DNA of 64,000 nucleotides, from the NCBI RefSeq assembly GCF_020297365.1, contig NZ_JAIXIG010000003.1:100205-164204 (forward strand). Reading direction: 5' to 3'. The stretch's first letter is position 1. The number at the start of each line of letters is the position of its first letter. The notes under the pieces were generated by a model. The model was not told the DNA's origin and searched no databases. It saw only the letters and a program-made list of their open reading frames with translations. A program made the translations under genes and the position numbers. The stretch comes from Curtobacterium oceanosedimentum (lineage in GTDB: Bacteria > Actinomycetota > Actinomycetes > Actinomycetales > Microbacteriaceae). Shown here in pieces: positions 12,443 through 21,119 of this stretch.

Positions 12443-12862
12443 CTACGCGCCCAGGGCCCGCAGCGCCTCGGGGTCGCTCGCGTTCAGGAACTCGGTCAGG
12501 CGCTCCGGCTCGCCGGGCTCGTCGATCGCCTCGGCCGCGCGGCGCAGGGCGAACAGCGCGCGCAGCACACCGCGGTTCGGCTCGTGCGACCACGGCACCG
12601 GACCGGCACCGCGCCACCCCGCCTTGCGCAGGGCGTCGAGCCCCCGGTGGTACCCGACCCTGGCGTACGCGTAGGACTCCAGGCTCGCGCCGCGCTCCCA
12701 CGCCTCGTCGGCGAGCAGCGCCCACGCCAGGCTCGACGACGGGTGCGACACCACCACGCTGGCGACGGGGGCGTCCGCGGCGAGCGCGGCGGTCACCTCC
12801 GGTTCGGCGGGCAGCAGGGTCTCGGGGTTCGACGACGGGGTCGGCAACAGGTTCTCCGGCAT
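12443..12862 (-). CDS. DUF3151 family protein
   Basis: A 139-residue cytoplasmic protein matching the actinobacterial DUF3151 family of unknown function. It begins MPENLLPTPSSNPETLLP and has the conserved core HPSSSLAWALLADEAWERG, YAYARVGYHRGLDALRKAGW and HEPNRGVLRALFALRRAA. There are no membrane segments or cysteines. It stands alone, convergent with lacZ and divergent from the ABC-F gene. The hydrophobic-aromatic spacing suggests a helical, TPR-like fold, which is speculative. Confidence 0.85.
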   Translation of the reverse strand: MPENLLPTPSSNPETLLPAEPEVTAALAADAPVASVVVSHPSSSLAWALLADEAWERGASLESYAYARVGYHRGLDALRKAGWRGAGPVPWSHEPNRGVLRALFALRRAAEAIDEPGEPERLTEFLNASDPEALRALGA

Positions 12863-12969
12863 GCCCCCAGCCTGTCATCCCTTGCGGGTGCGTGCGTGCG
12901 GGATTACCGTGGGTGCCACCTCGTCGTCATCGCGAGGCCCCCGGGGCGGGAGACCGACCGGCGGATCGG

Positions 12970-13053
12970 ATGGCGGTCACGGGGGTCCCCGACGGAAGCA
13001 GACGGATTGCTGTCGATCACCGGTACCGCTCAGCCCACGCGCTGACACCGTGA
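12970..13053 (+). CDS. Possible leader peptide upstream of the ABC-F gene (27 aa)
   Basis: ATG 12970 opens a 27-codon frame (MAVTGVPDGSRRIAVDHRYR...) that ends at TGA 13051-13053, 83 nt before the ABC-F start and immediately before a set of overlapping hairpins. ABC-F antibiotic-resistance genes are often controlled by ribosome stalling on such leader peptides. The Shine-Dalgarno sequence is weak and there is no conservation evidence, so this is a candidate only. Confidence 0.25.
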   Translation: MAVTGVPDGSRRIAVDHRYRSAHALTP

Positions 13054-13095
13054 TCGCGCGCCCCGTCGGGCGCTCCTCGCCCGCTCGGGTGGGCT

Positions 13096-13123
13096 CGGTG
13101 TCGTGCGCCCAGCACCGACACCG
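13096..13123 (+). promoter_or_regulatory. Hairpin next to the ABC-F ribosome binding site
   Basis: CGGTGTCG (13096-13103) pairs with CGACACCG (13116-13123). The second arm abuts the GGGGAG ribosome binding site of the ABC-F gene. Upstream, GCGCCCCGTCGGGCGC (13060-13075) and CGGGC-GCTCCTC-GCCCG can form competing hairpins. The layout resembles an attenuator or translational switch. Confidence 0.4.
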
Positions 13124-13136
13124 GGGAGACACCTCC

Positions 13137-14720
13137 ATGCCCACCAGTCCGTCCGTCGTCCTGCACGACGTCACCTTCGCCTGGCCCGACGGCACCGTCG
13201 CGCTCGACCACCTGTCCGCCGCCTTCGGGCGCGGTCGCACCGGCCTGGTCGGGAGGAACGGGGCCGGCAAATCCACGCTGGTCCGGCTCGCGACCGGCCG
13301 GCTCCACCCCACGTCGGGCACCATCTCGACGTCGGGTCCCGTCGACCACCTGCCACAGCGGCTGTCGCCGCCGTCGACCCCGGGCCAGGCCGCCACGGTG
13401 GCGGACCTGCTCGGCGTCCGCCCCACGCTCACCGCGCTGCGTGCCGTCCTCGCCGGCGACGCCGACCCCGCGCAGCTCGACGCGGTCGGTGACGACTGGG
13501 ACCTCGAGGAGCGTGCCGCCGCGGTGCTCGAACGCGTCGGACTCGACGGCAGCGACCTCGACCGGCCGCTGTCGACGCTGTCCGGCGGGCAGGGCGTGCT
13601 CGTCGCCGTCGCCGGGGTCCGGCTGCGCGGTCGGCCGATCGCGTTCCTGGACGAACCGACGAACAACCTGGACCGACGGGCCCGCGGGCTGCTCCTCGAC
13701 GTCGTCGACGACTGGCGCGGGACGCTCGTGGTGGTGAGTCACGACCGTGAGCTGCTCGAGCACGTCGACGAGACCGTGGAGCTCCGCGCCGGTTCGATGA
13801 CCGTGTTCGGTGGCACGTTCAGTGCGTTCCAGGACCACCTGGCCGTGCAGCAGGCCGCCGTCGAACGCGAGGTGCGGGTCGCCGAGCAGCGGCACCGTGC
13901 CGAGAAGCGGCAGCGCATCGAGGCGGAGACGAAGATCGCCCGCCGCGCGAAGGCCGGTGCCGAGGCGGGCCGGTCGATGCCGAAGATCCTGGCCAACGAA
14001 CAGCGGAAGAAAGCGCAGGAGACCGCCGGACGCCTCCGGGTCGCGCACGGTTCCGCCGAGCAGCAGGCACTCGCGACCGTGCGCGCGGCCGAGCTCCGTC
14101 TGCGCGACGACGAGTCGATCCACGTCGCCCTGCCCGACCCCGAGGTGCCGGCATCGCGCCGCATCGCCACCATCACCCTGCGCGGACGCGGGACGATCGT
14201 GCAGGGGCCGGAGCGGATCGCGGTCACCGGGGACAACGGCGTCGGGAAGTCCACCCTGCTCGAGCAGCTCGTCGGCGACCCCGCGGCCCGTGCGCACCCG
14301 CTGCCGGACACCACCGCCGTCGCGCACGTCGACCGGATCGCGTACCTGCCGCAGCAGAAGGACACCCTCGACGACACCGCGACCGTGCTCGACAACGTGC
14401 GCCGGGACGCCCCGCACGTCCCCGTCGCCGAGGTGCGGAACCGACTCGCGAGGTTCCTGGTGCGTGGCGACACCGTCGACCGGCGGGCCGGAGATCTGTC
14501 CGGTGGGGAGCGGTTCCGCGTGGCGCTCGCGACCCTGGTGCTCGCCGACCCGCCACCGCAGCTGCTCGTGCTCGACGAACCGACGAACGACCTCGACCTG
14601 ACGAGCGTCGACCAGCTCGTCGACGCGCTGCGGGCCTACCGCGGAGCGCTCATCGTGGTCAGCCACGACGAGACGTTCCTGGACCGGCTCGACCTCGACG
14701 AGCGGATCGAGCTTCGGTAG
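13137..14720 (+). CDS. ABC-F family ATP-binding protein
   Basis: A 527-residue soluble protein with two ABC ATPase domains and no membrane part, the ABC-F design that acts on ribosomes. Domain 1 has Walker A GRNGAGKST, signature LSGGQ and Walker B FLDEPTNNLD. The linker (about residues 225-300) is highly charged with the helical RAEKRQRIEAETKIARRAKAG. Domain 2 has GDNGVGKST, LSGGERFRVAL and LVLDEPTNDLDL. Members protect ribosomes from antibiotics or act in translation; this one has the short linker and closing SHDETFLDRL of the actinobacterial resistance-like group (inference). The start at ATG 13137 follows GGGGAG. The 274-nt upstream region contains possible attenuation elements. Confidence 0.92.
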   Translation: MPTSPSVVLHDVTFAWPDGTVALDHLSAAFGRGRTGLVGRNGAGKSTLVRLATGRLHPTSGTISTSGPVDHLPQRLSPPSTPGQAATVADLLGVRPTLTALRAVLAGDADPAQLDAVGDDWDLEERAAAVLERVGLDGSDLDRPLSTLSGGQGVLVAVAGVRLRGRPIAFLDEPTNNLDRRARGLLLDVVDDWRGTLVVVSHDRELLEHVDETVELRAGSMTVFGGTFSAFQDHLAVQQAAVEREVRVAEQRHRAEKRQRIEAETKIARRAKAGAEAGRSMPKILANEQRKKAQETAGRLRVAHGSAEQQALATVRAAELRLRDDESIHVALPDPEVPASRRIATITLRGRGTIVQGPERIAVTGDNGVGKSTLLEQLVGDPAARAHPLPDTTAVAHVDRIAYLPQQKDTLDDTATVLDNVRRDAPHVPVAEVRNRLARFLVRGDTVDRRAGDLSGGERFRVALATLVLADPPPQLLVLDEPTNDLDLTSVDQLVDALRAYRGALIVVSHDETFLDRLDLDERIELR

Positions 14721-14739
14721 CCCGACGGCGGCGAGGTCC

Positions 14740-15435
14740 TCAGCGCCGTCGGGTCGGTCGGATCGCGAGCGACTCGACGGTGCCGCGCTCCGGCAGGTCG
14801 ACGACGGTGCGGACCGCGGCGGCCACGTCCTCCGGCGCCAGGTAGTAGTCGGTGTCGTAGGACTCCCCGAGCTTCGCCACGAGCTGCCGCTGCATGTCCG
14901 AGTCGGTGCGGCCCGGGTGCACGCTCGACACCCGGACGCCGTCCGCCCGTTCCTCTTCGCGCAGGGCGTCGGCGAAGGCCCGCAGCGCGAACTTCGACGC
15001 GGCGTACACGCCACCGCCGGGGCCGGAGTGGAAGCCGGAGCCGCTGTTGATCGGCACGACGATGCCCCGGGCCGCCCGGAGCGCCGGCAGCGCCACCCGG
15101 GTGAGCTCGGCGACCGCGAACACGTTCGTCGCGAAGACCTGCTCCCACACGGCGCGCGGGGTCTCGGCGACGGTCGTCCCCTGCTCGACGCCGGCGGAGT
15201 GCACGAGCACGTCGAGCCGCTCCGGCAGCGGCGGGAGGTCACCCGCACCGAGGTCGCCGACGAAGGGCGCCGCGCTCGGCAGCTCCGCGACCAGGGCGTC
15301 CACGGCGCTGGCGGAGCGCCCGCCCACGAGCACGTGGTGGGTGCGGCCGAGGTCGGCGGCGATCGCGCGGCCGATGCCGCGGGTGGCTCCGGTCACCAGG
15401 GCGACCGGACGGTTCTGGAGCGGTTCTGTCGTCAC
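14740..15435 (-). CDS. Short-chain dehydrogenase/reductase
   Basis: A 231-residue NAD(P)-dependent oxidoreductase with a Rossmann fold. The cofactor motif is TGATRGIG near the N-terminus, the structural motif is HSAGV, and the catalytic pair is YAASK (Tyr-x-x-x-Lys) with Ser in NSGSGF before it. VSSVHPGRTDSDM follows, as in classical SDRs. The GTG start at 15433-15435 lies 7 nt after TAGGCT, indicating a leaderless transcript. The substrate is unknown. Confidence 0.92.
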   Translation of the reverse strand: MTTEPLQNRPVALVTGATRGIGRAIAADLGRTHHVLVGGRSASAVDALVAELPSAAPFVGDLGAGDLPPLPERLDVLVHSAGVEQGTTVAETPRAVWEQVFATNVFAVAELTRVALPALRAARGIVVPINSGSGFHSGPGGGVYAASKFALRAFADALREEERADGVRVSSVHPGRTDSDMQRQLVAKLGESYDTDYYLAPEDVAAAVRTVVDLPERGTVESLAIRPTRRR

Positions 15436-15445
15436 GCGGGCCAGC

Positions 15446-15937
15446 CTACGGAAGCCGGGCCGGGCCTCCTGAGCGGTTGCGACGCCTGTGGACGACCGTC
15501 AGCGCGACGGCGGCGGTGACCACCAGTCCCCCGAGCGCCGCGATGCCCCACGGCGACCCGGCCAGCGCCGCGACCACGGCCCAGAACACCGCCAGGCCGA
15601 CGGTCGCGTACAGGAGCGCCCACGCGACGCAGCCCGGCACCATGGCGACCGTGTACCGCCACCAGGCGATCCGGGCCAGACCCGCCGCGGCGTTCATCAC
15701 CGTCTGCAGGCCGACCACGACGAAGCTCACCGTGACGACCGGGAGTCCCCAGCGCTCGAGCAACGCCGAGCCTCGACGGACGGCGGGCGACCGCAGCCAC
15801 CCGCCCCACCGCGATCTCGAGGCGCCCGTGACCGCGAGCCGTGCGACCCAGTACGTCGCCTGTGCACGGCAGAACACGATCGCGAAGAGTGCGAGGACGA
15901 GCCACCGGAACGGGAGCCCCTCGAGGAAGGACGGCAC
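15446..15937 (-). CDS. Small VTT/DedA-like membrane protein
   Basis: A 163-residue membrane protein with about four hydrophobic segments. RWGLPVVTVSFVVVGLQTVMNAAAGLARIAWWRY resembles the VTT/SNARE-associated core of DedA proteins (the Gly-rich re-entrant loop, here partly degenerate), which act as lipid or undecaprenyl-phosphate flippases. It is shorter than typical DedA (about 200 residues). The GTG start lies exactly 6 nt after TACGGT, so the mRNA is probably leaderless. It lies just upstream of the SDR gene with a 10-nt gap. Confidence 0.65.
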   Translation of the reverse strand: MPSFLEGLPFRWLVLALFAIVFCRAQATYWVARLAVTGASRSRWGGWLRSPAVRRGSALLERWGLPVVTVSFVVVGLQTVMNAAAGLARIAWWRYTVAMVPGCVAWALLYATVGLAVFWAVVAALAGSPWGIAALGGLVVTAAVALTVVHRRRNRSGGPARLP

Positions 15938-15973
15938 GGCGGAACCGTAACGCCCCCGCCCGGGAGGGCCCCG

Positions 15974-17011
15974 TCAGTCCTTCGTGCGCCCGGCGCTCTC
16001 GCGGATCTTGATCCCCTCGAGGACGTCCTTGGCGTGCTGCTCGTCCTGCTTCTCGATCTGGCGGGTGTCGCGCTCGGGCAGCTGGATGTCCTCCTCCGCC
16101 CTGATGCCGGCCTGCAGCTGGCGGCCGCGCTCGAGCTCGGCGTCGAACTCGGCGCCGAAGAGCAGCGCGTTGTTCGTGATCCAGATCCACAGCAGGAAGA
16201 CGATGACCCCGCCGAGGGAGCCGTACGTCGCGTTGTAGTTCGAGAAGTTGCCGACGTAGAACCCGAACCCGACGCTCGCGACGATCCAGATGACGATCGC
16301 CAGGACCGCGCCGCCGCTGACCCACTTGAACTTCGACTGCCGCACGTTCGGCGACCAGTAGTACAGGATCGCGACGACGGCGATCATGATGACGAGCAGG
16401 ATCGGCCACTGCACGATGGACACGACCAGGGCCGCGGCATCGCCGAGCCCGATCACGTCGCCGAAGCTCCGCGCCAGGGGGCCGGAGACGAGCACGAGCA
16501 GCCCGAGGACGAGCAGCACGACGGTCGCGACGGTGACGCCGAGCATGGTCGGGCGGAGCTTCCAGATCGGACGACCCTCGCGGACGTTGTAGATGCGGTT
16601 CATCGCGCGGCCGAAGGCGCCGACGTAGCCGGAGGCCGACCAGAGGGCACCGAGCACACCGACGATGAACGTGATCGGGGCGGCCGGCGAGCGGACGAGC
16701 CCCTCGACCGGGTCGCGGAGGAGTTCAGCCACCTGTCCGCCACCGACGTTCGTCACGACGTCGAGCAGGGTGTCGATGGTGTCCTTCGGGTTCGACACCA
16801 GGCCGAGGATCGAGACGACCGCCAGCAGCCCGGGGAAGAGCGCGAGGACGGTGTAGTACGTCAGGCTCGCGGCGAGGTCGGTGCACTGGTCACCGGTGAA
16901 CTCGCGCAGCGTCTTCTTGAGCGTGTACGTGAACGACGGCTTCGTCAGGTCGGTCGGGCTGTCCGGCTTGCGGGGGTCGTCGGGTGCGGGCTTCTGCGCG
17001 TCGCGTGCCAT
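15974..17011 (-). CDS. YihY/BrkB family membrane protein
   Basis: A 345-residue inner-membrane protein with six hydrophobic segments between two polar ends. DLAASLTYYTVLALFPGLLAVVS and LWSASGYVGAFGRAMNRIYN are the hallmark BrkB/YihY segments, and GGVIVFLLWIWITNNALLFGAEFDAELERGR is the conserved C-terminal one (quoted in parts). The family was once annotated as RNase BN; its true role is uncertain. The last 45 residues are charged. It follows the 17016 gene with only 4 nt between stop and start, so the two form an operon. Confidence 0.93.
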   Translation of the reverse strand: MARDAQKPAPDDPRKPDSPTDLTKPSFTYTLKKTLREFTGDQCTDLAASLTYYTVLALFPGLLAVVSILGLVSNPKDTIDTLLDVVTNVGGGQVAELLRDPVEGLVRSPAAPITFIVGVLGALWSASGYVGAFGRAMNRIYNVREGRPIWKLRPTMLGVTVATVVLLVLGLLVLVSGPLARSFGDVIGLGDAAALVVSIVQWPILLVIMIAVVAILYYWSPNVRQSKFKWVSGGAVLAIVIWIVASVGFGFYVGNFSNYNATYGSLGGVIVFLLWIWITNNALLFGAEFDAELERGRQLQAGIRAEEDIQLPERDTRQIEKQDEQHAKDVLEGIKIRESAGRTKD

Positions 17012-17015
17012 CGGT

Positions 17016-17525
17016 CTAGCCCTTCACCCTCGCGGCCGCCTTGGCGCGCTTCGCTGCCTTCTTGCGGTTCTTCGTCGCCTGGCGCTGCACCGCGGCGATG
17101 CCGATGCGCTGCTTGTTGCGCAGCTTGTGCGCGGGGTCGCGTTCGAGCGCCTCCTCGGCCGCCTTGCTCCGAGCCTTCCGACCCTTCCGGTCCGAGCGGG
17201 TCTGGTCGAGGTCGAGTCCACCACGTGCGCCGAACGGCAGCAGGGCGGTGAACGCCGACGATGCCGGCGGCTGGGCCAGGTGTCCCGCCGGGCTCCGGCC
17301 GATGCGCGCGCCGAGGATGATCGCGGCCAGGCCGGTCGCGGCCGTCACGCCCATCGCCACGAGGGGCGTCGGGTCGCGGTGCCACCGCTGGCGTGCCTTC
17401 GCGACGGCGAGCCGGGTGCGGGCGGGCACGTCCGAGCGGCGTCGGATCTCGGAGACGCTGTCCGTCAGGCGTTCGCGCGTGCGCACGTTCGCGAGTTCGA
17501 GCTCGGGGATGCTGTCCTTCGGCAT
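17016..17525 (-). CDS. DUF3618-like single-pass membrane protein
   Basis: A 169-residue protein. An N-terminal charged helix (LANVRTRERLTDSVSEIRRR) leads into one hydrophobic segment (PLVAMGVTAATGLAAIILGA), and the C-terminus is strongly basic (Lys/Arg/Ala-rich from about residue 115). The arrangement resembles DUF3618 proteins, which often neighbour YihY or phage-shock-type membrane genes. The basic tail could contact nucleic acid or acidic lipid head groups. It is encoded directly upstream of yihY in one transcript. Confidence 0.6.
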   Translation of the reverse strand: MPKDSIPELELANVRTRERLTDSVSEIRRRSDVPARTRLAVAKARQRWHRDPTPLVAMGVTAATGLAAIILGARIGRSPAGHLAQPPASSAFTALLPFGARGGLDLDQTRSDRKGRKARSKAAEEALERDPAHKLRNKQRIGIAAVQRQATKNRKKAAKRAKAAARVKG

Positions 17526-17588
17526 GCTCTCTGCCTACCAGTCCGGGGCCGCGGGGGTGCTCAGCCAGTCGCGGCTAGCGTGCGCGTC

Positions 17589-18329
17589 ATGCTCTTCCGG
17601 GACGTCGCCGAGGGGATCCACCGCCTCGAGATCGCACACACCAACACCTACCTCGTCGAGACGGGCGACCGCCTGCTCGTGGTCGACGCGGGGCTGCCCG
17701 CCGTCTGGCCGCACCTGCTGCTCGCCGTGCACGACCTCGGGTACACACCCGACCGGGTCGAGGCGCTCCTGCTCACCCACGGGCACTTCGACCACGTCGG
17801 CACCGCGGCGCGGATGCACCGGGAGTGGGGCACCCCGGTGTACGTGCACCCGGGCGACCGGCACCTCGCCGAGCACCCGTACTCGTACCGGCCGCAGACG
17901 AACCGGTTCGGCTTCGTGACGCTGCACCCCGGCGGCCTCGGGCCGCTCGGACGCATGCTGCTGGCCGGCGCCGCCACCGTCGAGGGCATCGCCGACACGC
18001 AGCCGCTCGAGTCCCGAGCAGAGGTCCCGGGCTCCCCGTGGATCATCGAGACACCGGGACACACCGACGGGCACGTGGCGCTGCACTTCGCCGACCGCGA
18101 CGCCGTGATCGCGGGCGACGCGCTCGTCACCTTCGACCCGTACACGGGCGGCATCGGACCGCGCATCGTGGCCCCCGCCGCGACCGCCGACGTCGACACC
18201 GCGGTCGCGTCGCTCGACCGGCTGGCGGACACCGAGGCCGAGCACGTGCTGCCGGGCCACGGCCCGGCGTGGTCGCTCGGCGCGCGGCGGGCCGTCGCGC
18301 AGGCGCGGCGGGCGGCCGGAGCCGCCTGA
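17589..18329 (+). CDS. Metallo-beta-lactamase-fold hydrolase
   Basis: A 246-residue cytoplasmic enzyme with the MBL metal motif THGHFDHVG (HxHxDH), a further His in ETPGHTDGHVA, the metal-bridging Asp in IAGDALVTFD and the final His in VLPGHGPAW. The motifs describe a dizinc glyoxalase II-like hydrolase, but the glyoxalase C-terminal domain is absent. The ATG lies 7 nt after TAGCGT, so the transcript is likely leaderless. Its substrate cannot be inferred from its neighbours. Confidence 0.88.
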   Translation: MLFRDVAEGIHRLEIAHTNTYLVETGDRLLVVDAGLPAVWPHLLLAVHDLGYTPDRVEALLLTHGHFDHVGTAARMHREWGTPVYVHPGDRHLAEHPYSYRPQTNRFGFVTLHPGGLGPLGRMLLAGAATVEGIADTQPLESRAEVPGSPWIIETPGHTDGHVALHFADRDAVIAGDALVTFDPYTGGIGPRIVAPAATADVDTAVASLDRLADTEAEHVLPGHGPAWSLGARRAVAQARRAAGAA

Positions 18330-18447
18330 CGCAGCGACCTGCTCGCAGGTCCACGGGCTCGGCGACACCTCACGGACGCTCCGACGCGTGGACTGTCGGT
18401 GAGCGCGAACCGTCACCGGCGTTAGCCGGCGCGACCACCGCCGGACG

Positions 18448-18479
18448 GGAGGCGCGGGGCGGGCCCGCCCCGCGCCTCC
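18448..18479. terminator. 32-nt perfect palindrome (repeat family A)
   Basis: GGAGGCGCGGGGCGGG followed directly by its exact complement, centred on GGGCCC. It sits between the convergent MBL and Gfo/Idh genes and shares the GGGAGGC edge with the other family A copies. It is likely a bidirectional terminator. Confidence 0.7.
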
Positions 18480-18488
18480 AGGCCGCGG

Positions 18489-19532
18489 TCAGGACGGGAC
18501 GACGACGTCCTCGGGCAGACCGGACGCGGCCGAGCGGGTGGCCGCCTCCATGAGCGCGAGGCTCCGCAGGTTGTCGCGGCCGCTCGTCGCCGGGGCCGGA
18601 CCGCCCTCGACGGAGCGCGCGAACGCCTGCAGCCCGCCCTGCCGGTCGGTGTGCTCGAGCACGGGCAGCTCGACGGGCACGGCGTCGTCGTCCTGCGTGC
18701 TGCGCACGGTGACCCGGTCGCCCTCGACCGCGTTCGGCGCACCGCTGCGGCTCGTGAACCAGACCTCGCCGTCCTCGCCCTGGATGCTCCACTCGCCGGC
18801 CCAGGCCGTGCGCGGGGCGCGGCTCAGCCAGCTGCCGCGGTAGCTCACCACGGTGCCGCCGTCGAGTTCGATGATCATCGACGCGACCGCTTCGTCCTGG
18901 TACTTGCTGTGGGCGGGGTAGCTGGCCTTGGCGAAGACCCGGACGGCCTCCTGCCCGGTGATCATCCGCAGCAGGTCGAAGTGGTGGATCGCCATGTCGT
19001 TGATCATCGCGTGCGGGAACCGGTAGTGCGGGTACGTCTCGGCGGGCTGGTCGTTGTCCCACTGCCGGAAGTCGACGGTGATCGCGGAGAGCTCGCCGAC
19101 CGTGCCCGACGCCAGCAGGTCCTGCACGACCCGGGGCGCCGGGTACCAGCGGTAGTTCTGGCTGACCTGCAGCACGAGGCCGAGTTCCTCGGCACGGCGG
19201 ACCGCGGTGACGGCCTCGTCCGTGGTGTTCGCGAACGGCTTCTCGACCAGCACGTGCTTGCCGGCGTCCAGGGCCTCGAGCGCGAGCGGCACGTGTGTGA
19301 CGGCGGGGGCGGTGATGACGACGGCGTCGGCCTCGACCCCGGCGAGGGCCTCGGTCAGCGACGAGAACGCGGCAGCCCCGGGCAGGTCGAGGTCCTCCCG
19401 GACGGCCTCCAGCGTCGCCGGGACCGGGTCGACGAGCCCGACCACCTCCACTTCGGAGACCTCTGGGATGGCGGTGCGGGCCCAGTTGCCGCCCCACCCT
19501 CCGAGACCGACGTGGATGATCCGGACCGTCAT
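18489..19532 (-). CDS. Gfo/Idh/MocA family oxidoreductase
   Basis: A 347-residue NAD(P)-dependent dehydrogenase. The N-terminal Rossmann motif is VGLGGWGGNWA; the conserved catalytic-loop EKPFANTTDEA carries the invariant Lys of the EKP motif. The C-terminal half includes DMAIHHFDLLRMITGQE, the motif with conserved Asp and His near the sugar. Substrates are usually sugars, inositols or their dehydro forms. I use ATG 19530-19532 because GAAGGAG lies 8 nt upstream. It is a single gene with no sugar operon around it. Confidence 0.9.
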   Translation of the reverse strand: MTVRIIHVGLGGWGGNWARTAIPEVSEVEVVGLVDPVPATLEAVREDLDLPGAAAFSSLTEALAGVEADAVVITAPAVTHVPLALEALDAGKHVLVEKPFANTTDEAVTAVRRAEELGLVLQVSQNYRWYPAPRVVQDLLASGTVGELSAITVDFRQWDNDQPAETYPHYRFPHAMINDMAIHHFDLLRMITGQEAVRVFAKASYPAHSKYQDEAVASMIIELDGGTVVSYRGSWLSRAPRTAWAGEWSIQGEDGEVWFTSRSGAPNAVEGDRVTVRSTQDDDAVPVELPVLEHTDRQGGLQAFARSVEGGPAPATSGRDNLRSLALMEAATRSAASGLPEDVVVPS

Positions 19533-19663
19533 GCGTGCACTCCTTCGTGGCTGGTGTCGCACCACGGGCGCCGCGGTGCGTCCGTCCAGTCTGTCAGGCG
19601 GGGGCGGTGCGGGGCGCGGACGGCACGCGCCCCATCGCGCCCCGGGCGTTCGCGCCCGGCCAC

Positions 19664-19699
19664 GGGCATCGCGCCCCGGAGAGTCGGGGCGCGATGCCC
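19664..19699. repeat. 36-nt perfect hairpin (repeat family C)
   Basis: GGGCATCGCGCCCCG (19664-19678) pairs with its exact complement (19685-19699) around the loop GAGAGT. A shorter imperfect partner lies just before it (19630-19655). Its core nearly equals the reverse complement of the hairpin after lacZ at 12369-12392. It sits between crtEb and the Gfo/Idh promoter and may terminate the carotenoid transcript. Confidence 0.65.
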
Positions 19700-19761
19700 G
19701 CCGCGGGGCGCGGACGGCGCATGCCGCGAGTCACGCGACCGGCGCCCCGACGCCTCCCGCC

Positions 19762-20688
19762 TCAGTGCGCGAAGGTGTACGTGATGAGGGCCATCGTCAC
19801 GATGAACCCCGCCAGGTAGTTGATCCAGAGGAACCGCTTCCACCCGGCGTTCGCCGCCTCGGCACCGTCGTCCGTCACGTTCCACCACGGCAGCACGTTG
19901 AGCGCGTACGGCACCACGACGACCGCGGCGATCGGCCCCGGGAACGCCGAGAACAGCAGTGCGACCCCGGCGACCAGGTACGCGACGAAGGCCAGGCGCA
20001 CCGTGGCCCGCGCGCCGATCACCGTGGCGACCGAGCCGATGCCCCCGGCCCGGTCGGCCAGGACGTCCTGTACCGCGCCGAACGCGTGCGAGGCCACGCC
20101 CCACAGGAAGAACGCGACGCACACCGCGACGAGCTGACCCGTCCAGTGCGGCCCGGCCAGCGCCAGCCCGTAGACCGCGGGCGAGACGAAGTGCGTCGAC
20201 GAGGTCAGCGAGTCGAGGAACGGCTTCTCCTTGAAGCGCAGCCCCGGCGCCGAGTACGCGATGACCGCGAAGACGCTGATCGCCAGGACGAGCCACGACC
20301 ACGGACCGTTGCCGGACACCGCCCCGAGCACCACGAGGGCGACGAGGAACGGCACGTTCGTGACGACGACGGCCCACAGCGTCGTGCGGTGCACGCTCTT
20401 GTCGAGCAGCGCTCCCTCGACCCCGCCCTTGCGCGGGTTCCGCAGGTCGGACTCGTAGTCGAAGACGTCGTTGATGCCGTACATCGCCAGGTTGTAGGGC
20501 ACCAGGAAGTACACGACGCCGACCAGGAACGCGACGAGCGAGAACTCACCACCGCCGTCGACCCCCACCCCGCTGCCGAGCAGGTACGCGGCACCGAACG
20601 GGTACGCGGTGTTCACCCAGCTGATCGGTCGCGACGACACGAACAGGGCGCGCGCGGTCGACGGCCTGGAGGCGGTGCTGGCGTTCAC
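19762..20688 (-). CDS. crtEb: Lycopene elongase (UbiA-type prenyltransferase)
   Basis: A 308-residue membrane prenyltransferase that adds dimethylallyl groups to both ends of lycopene to give C50 flavuxanthin-type carotenoids. It is of the UbiA family, with the Asp-rich motif NDVFDYESD and the second motif in FGAVQDVLADRAGGIGS, and about eight hydrophobic segments. The GTG start overlaps the crtYf stop (GTGA). Gene order and coupling match the decaprenoxanthin clusters of Corynebacterium, Clavibacter and Curtobacterium. Confidence 0.93.
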   Translation of the reverse strand: MNASTASRPSTARALFVSSRPISWVNTAYPFGAAYLLGSGVGVDGGGEFSLVAFLVGVVYFLVPYNLAMYGINDVFDYESDLRNPRKGGVEGALLDKSVHRTTLWAVVVTNVPFLVALVVLGAVSGNGPWSWLVLAISVFAVIAYSAPGLRFKEKPFLDSLTSSTHFVSPAVYGLALAGPHWTGQLVAVCVAFFLWGVASHAFGAVQDVLADRAGGIGSVATVIGARATVRLAFVAYLVAGVALLFSAFPGPIAAVVVVPYALNVLPWWNVTDDGAEAANAGWKRFLWINYLAGFIVTMALITYTFAH

Positions 20689-21119
20689 TTCGGGTCCTCC
20701 GCTGGTGCTGTGGTCGGGTCGGGCGCGGGGCGCGCGCCGGACCGGTCGCGTGCGCCCGTCCGGCCGTGTCCGCCGGTCCGGTCGAACAGGACCCAGAGGC
20801 TGGGCAGCAGCACGATGGCGGACACCGCGTAGGCGAGGTCCTCGACCGGGATCGCCCCGATCTTCGCACCGCTGATGAGTGCGGGGTCGTAGGCGACGAT
20901 GCGCAGCGTGACGATGACGTTGTCGAACACGACCGTCATCAGCAGGAGCGCGACGCCGGCGATCACCGACGTCAGCACCGCGACGCGACGCCCGTTCGCC
21001 GGTGCCCGCCCGGCCGCGCGTGCCCGCCGGGCCGCGACGATCCCGGCGACGACCGCGACGACCGCGGTGACAGCGAAGAACGGCACGGCGAGGAGCGCGT
21101 AGGCGCCGGAGCCGTTCAC
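20685..21119 (-). CDS. crtYf: C50 carotenoid epsilon-cyclase subunit
   Basis: A 144-residue membrane protein, the second half of the heterodimeric cyclase that closes the rings of C50 carotenoids. It has three hydrophobic segments and the conserved block GAKIGAIPVEDLAYAVSAIV, containing the PxE(D/E) motif typical of CrtYc/CrtYd-type cyclases. The GTG start at 21117-21119 overlaps the crtYe stop. The C-terminal 30 residues are polar and low in complexity. Confidence 0.9.
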   Translation of the reverse strand: MNGSGAYALLAVPFFAVTAVVAVVAGIVAARRARAAGRAPANGRRVAVLTSVIAGVALLLMTVVFDNVIVTLRIVAYDPALISGAKIGAIPVEDLAYAVSAIVLLPSLWVLFDRTGGHGRTGARDRSGARPAPDPTTAPAEDPK

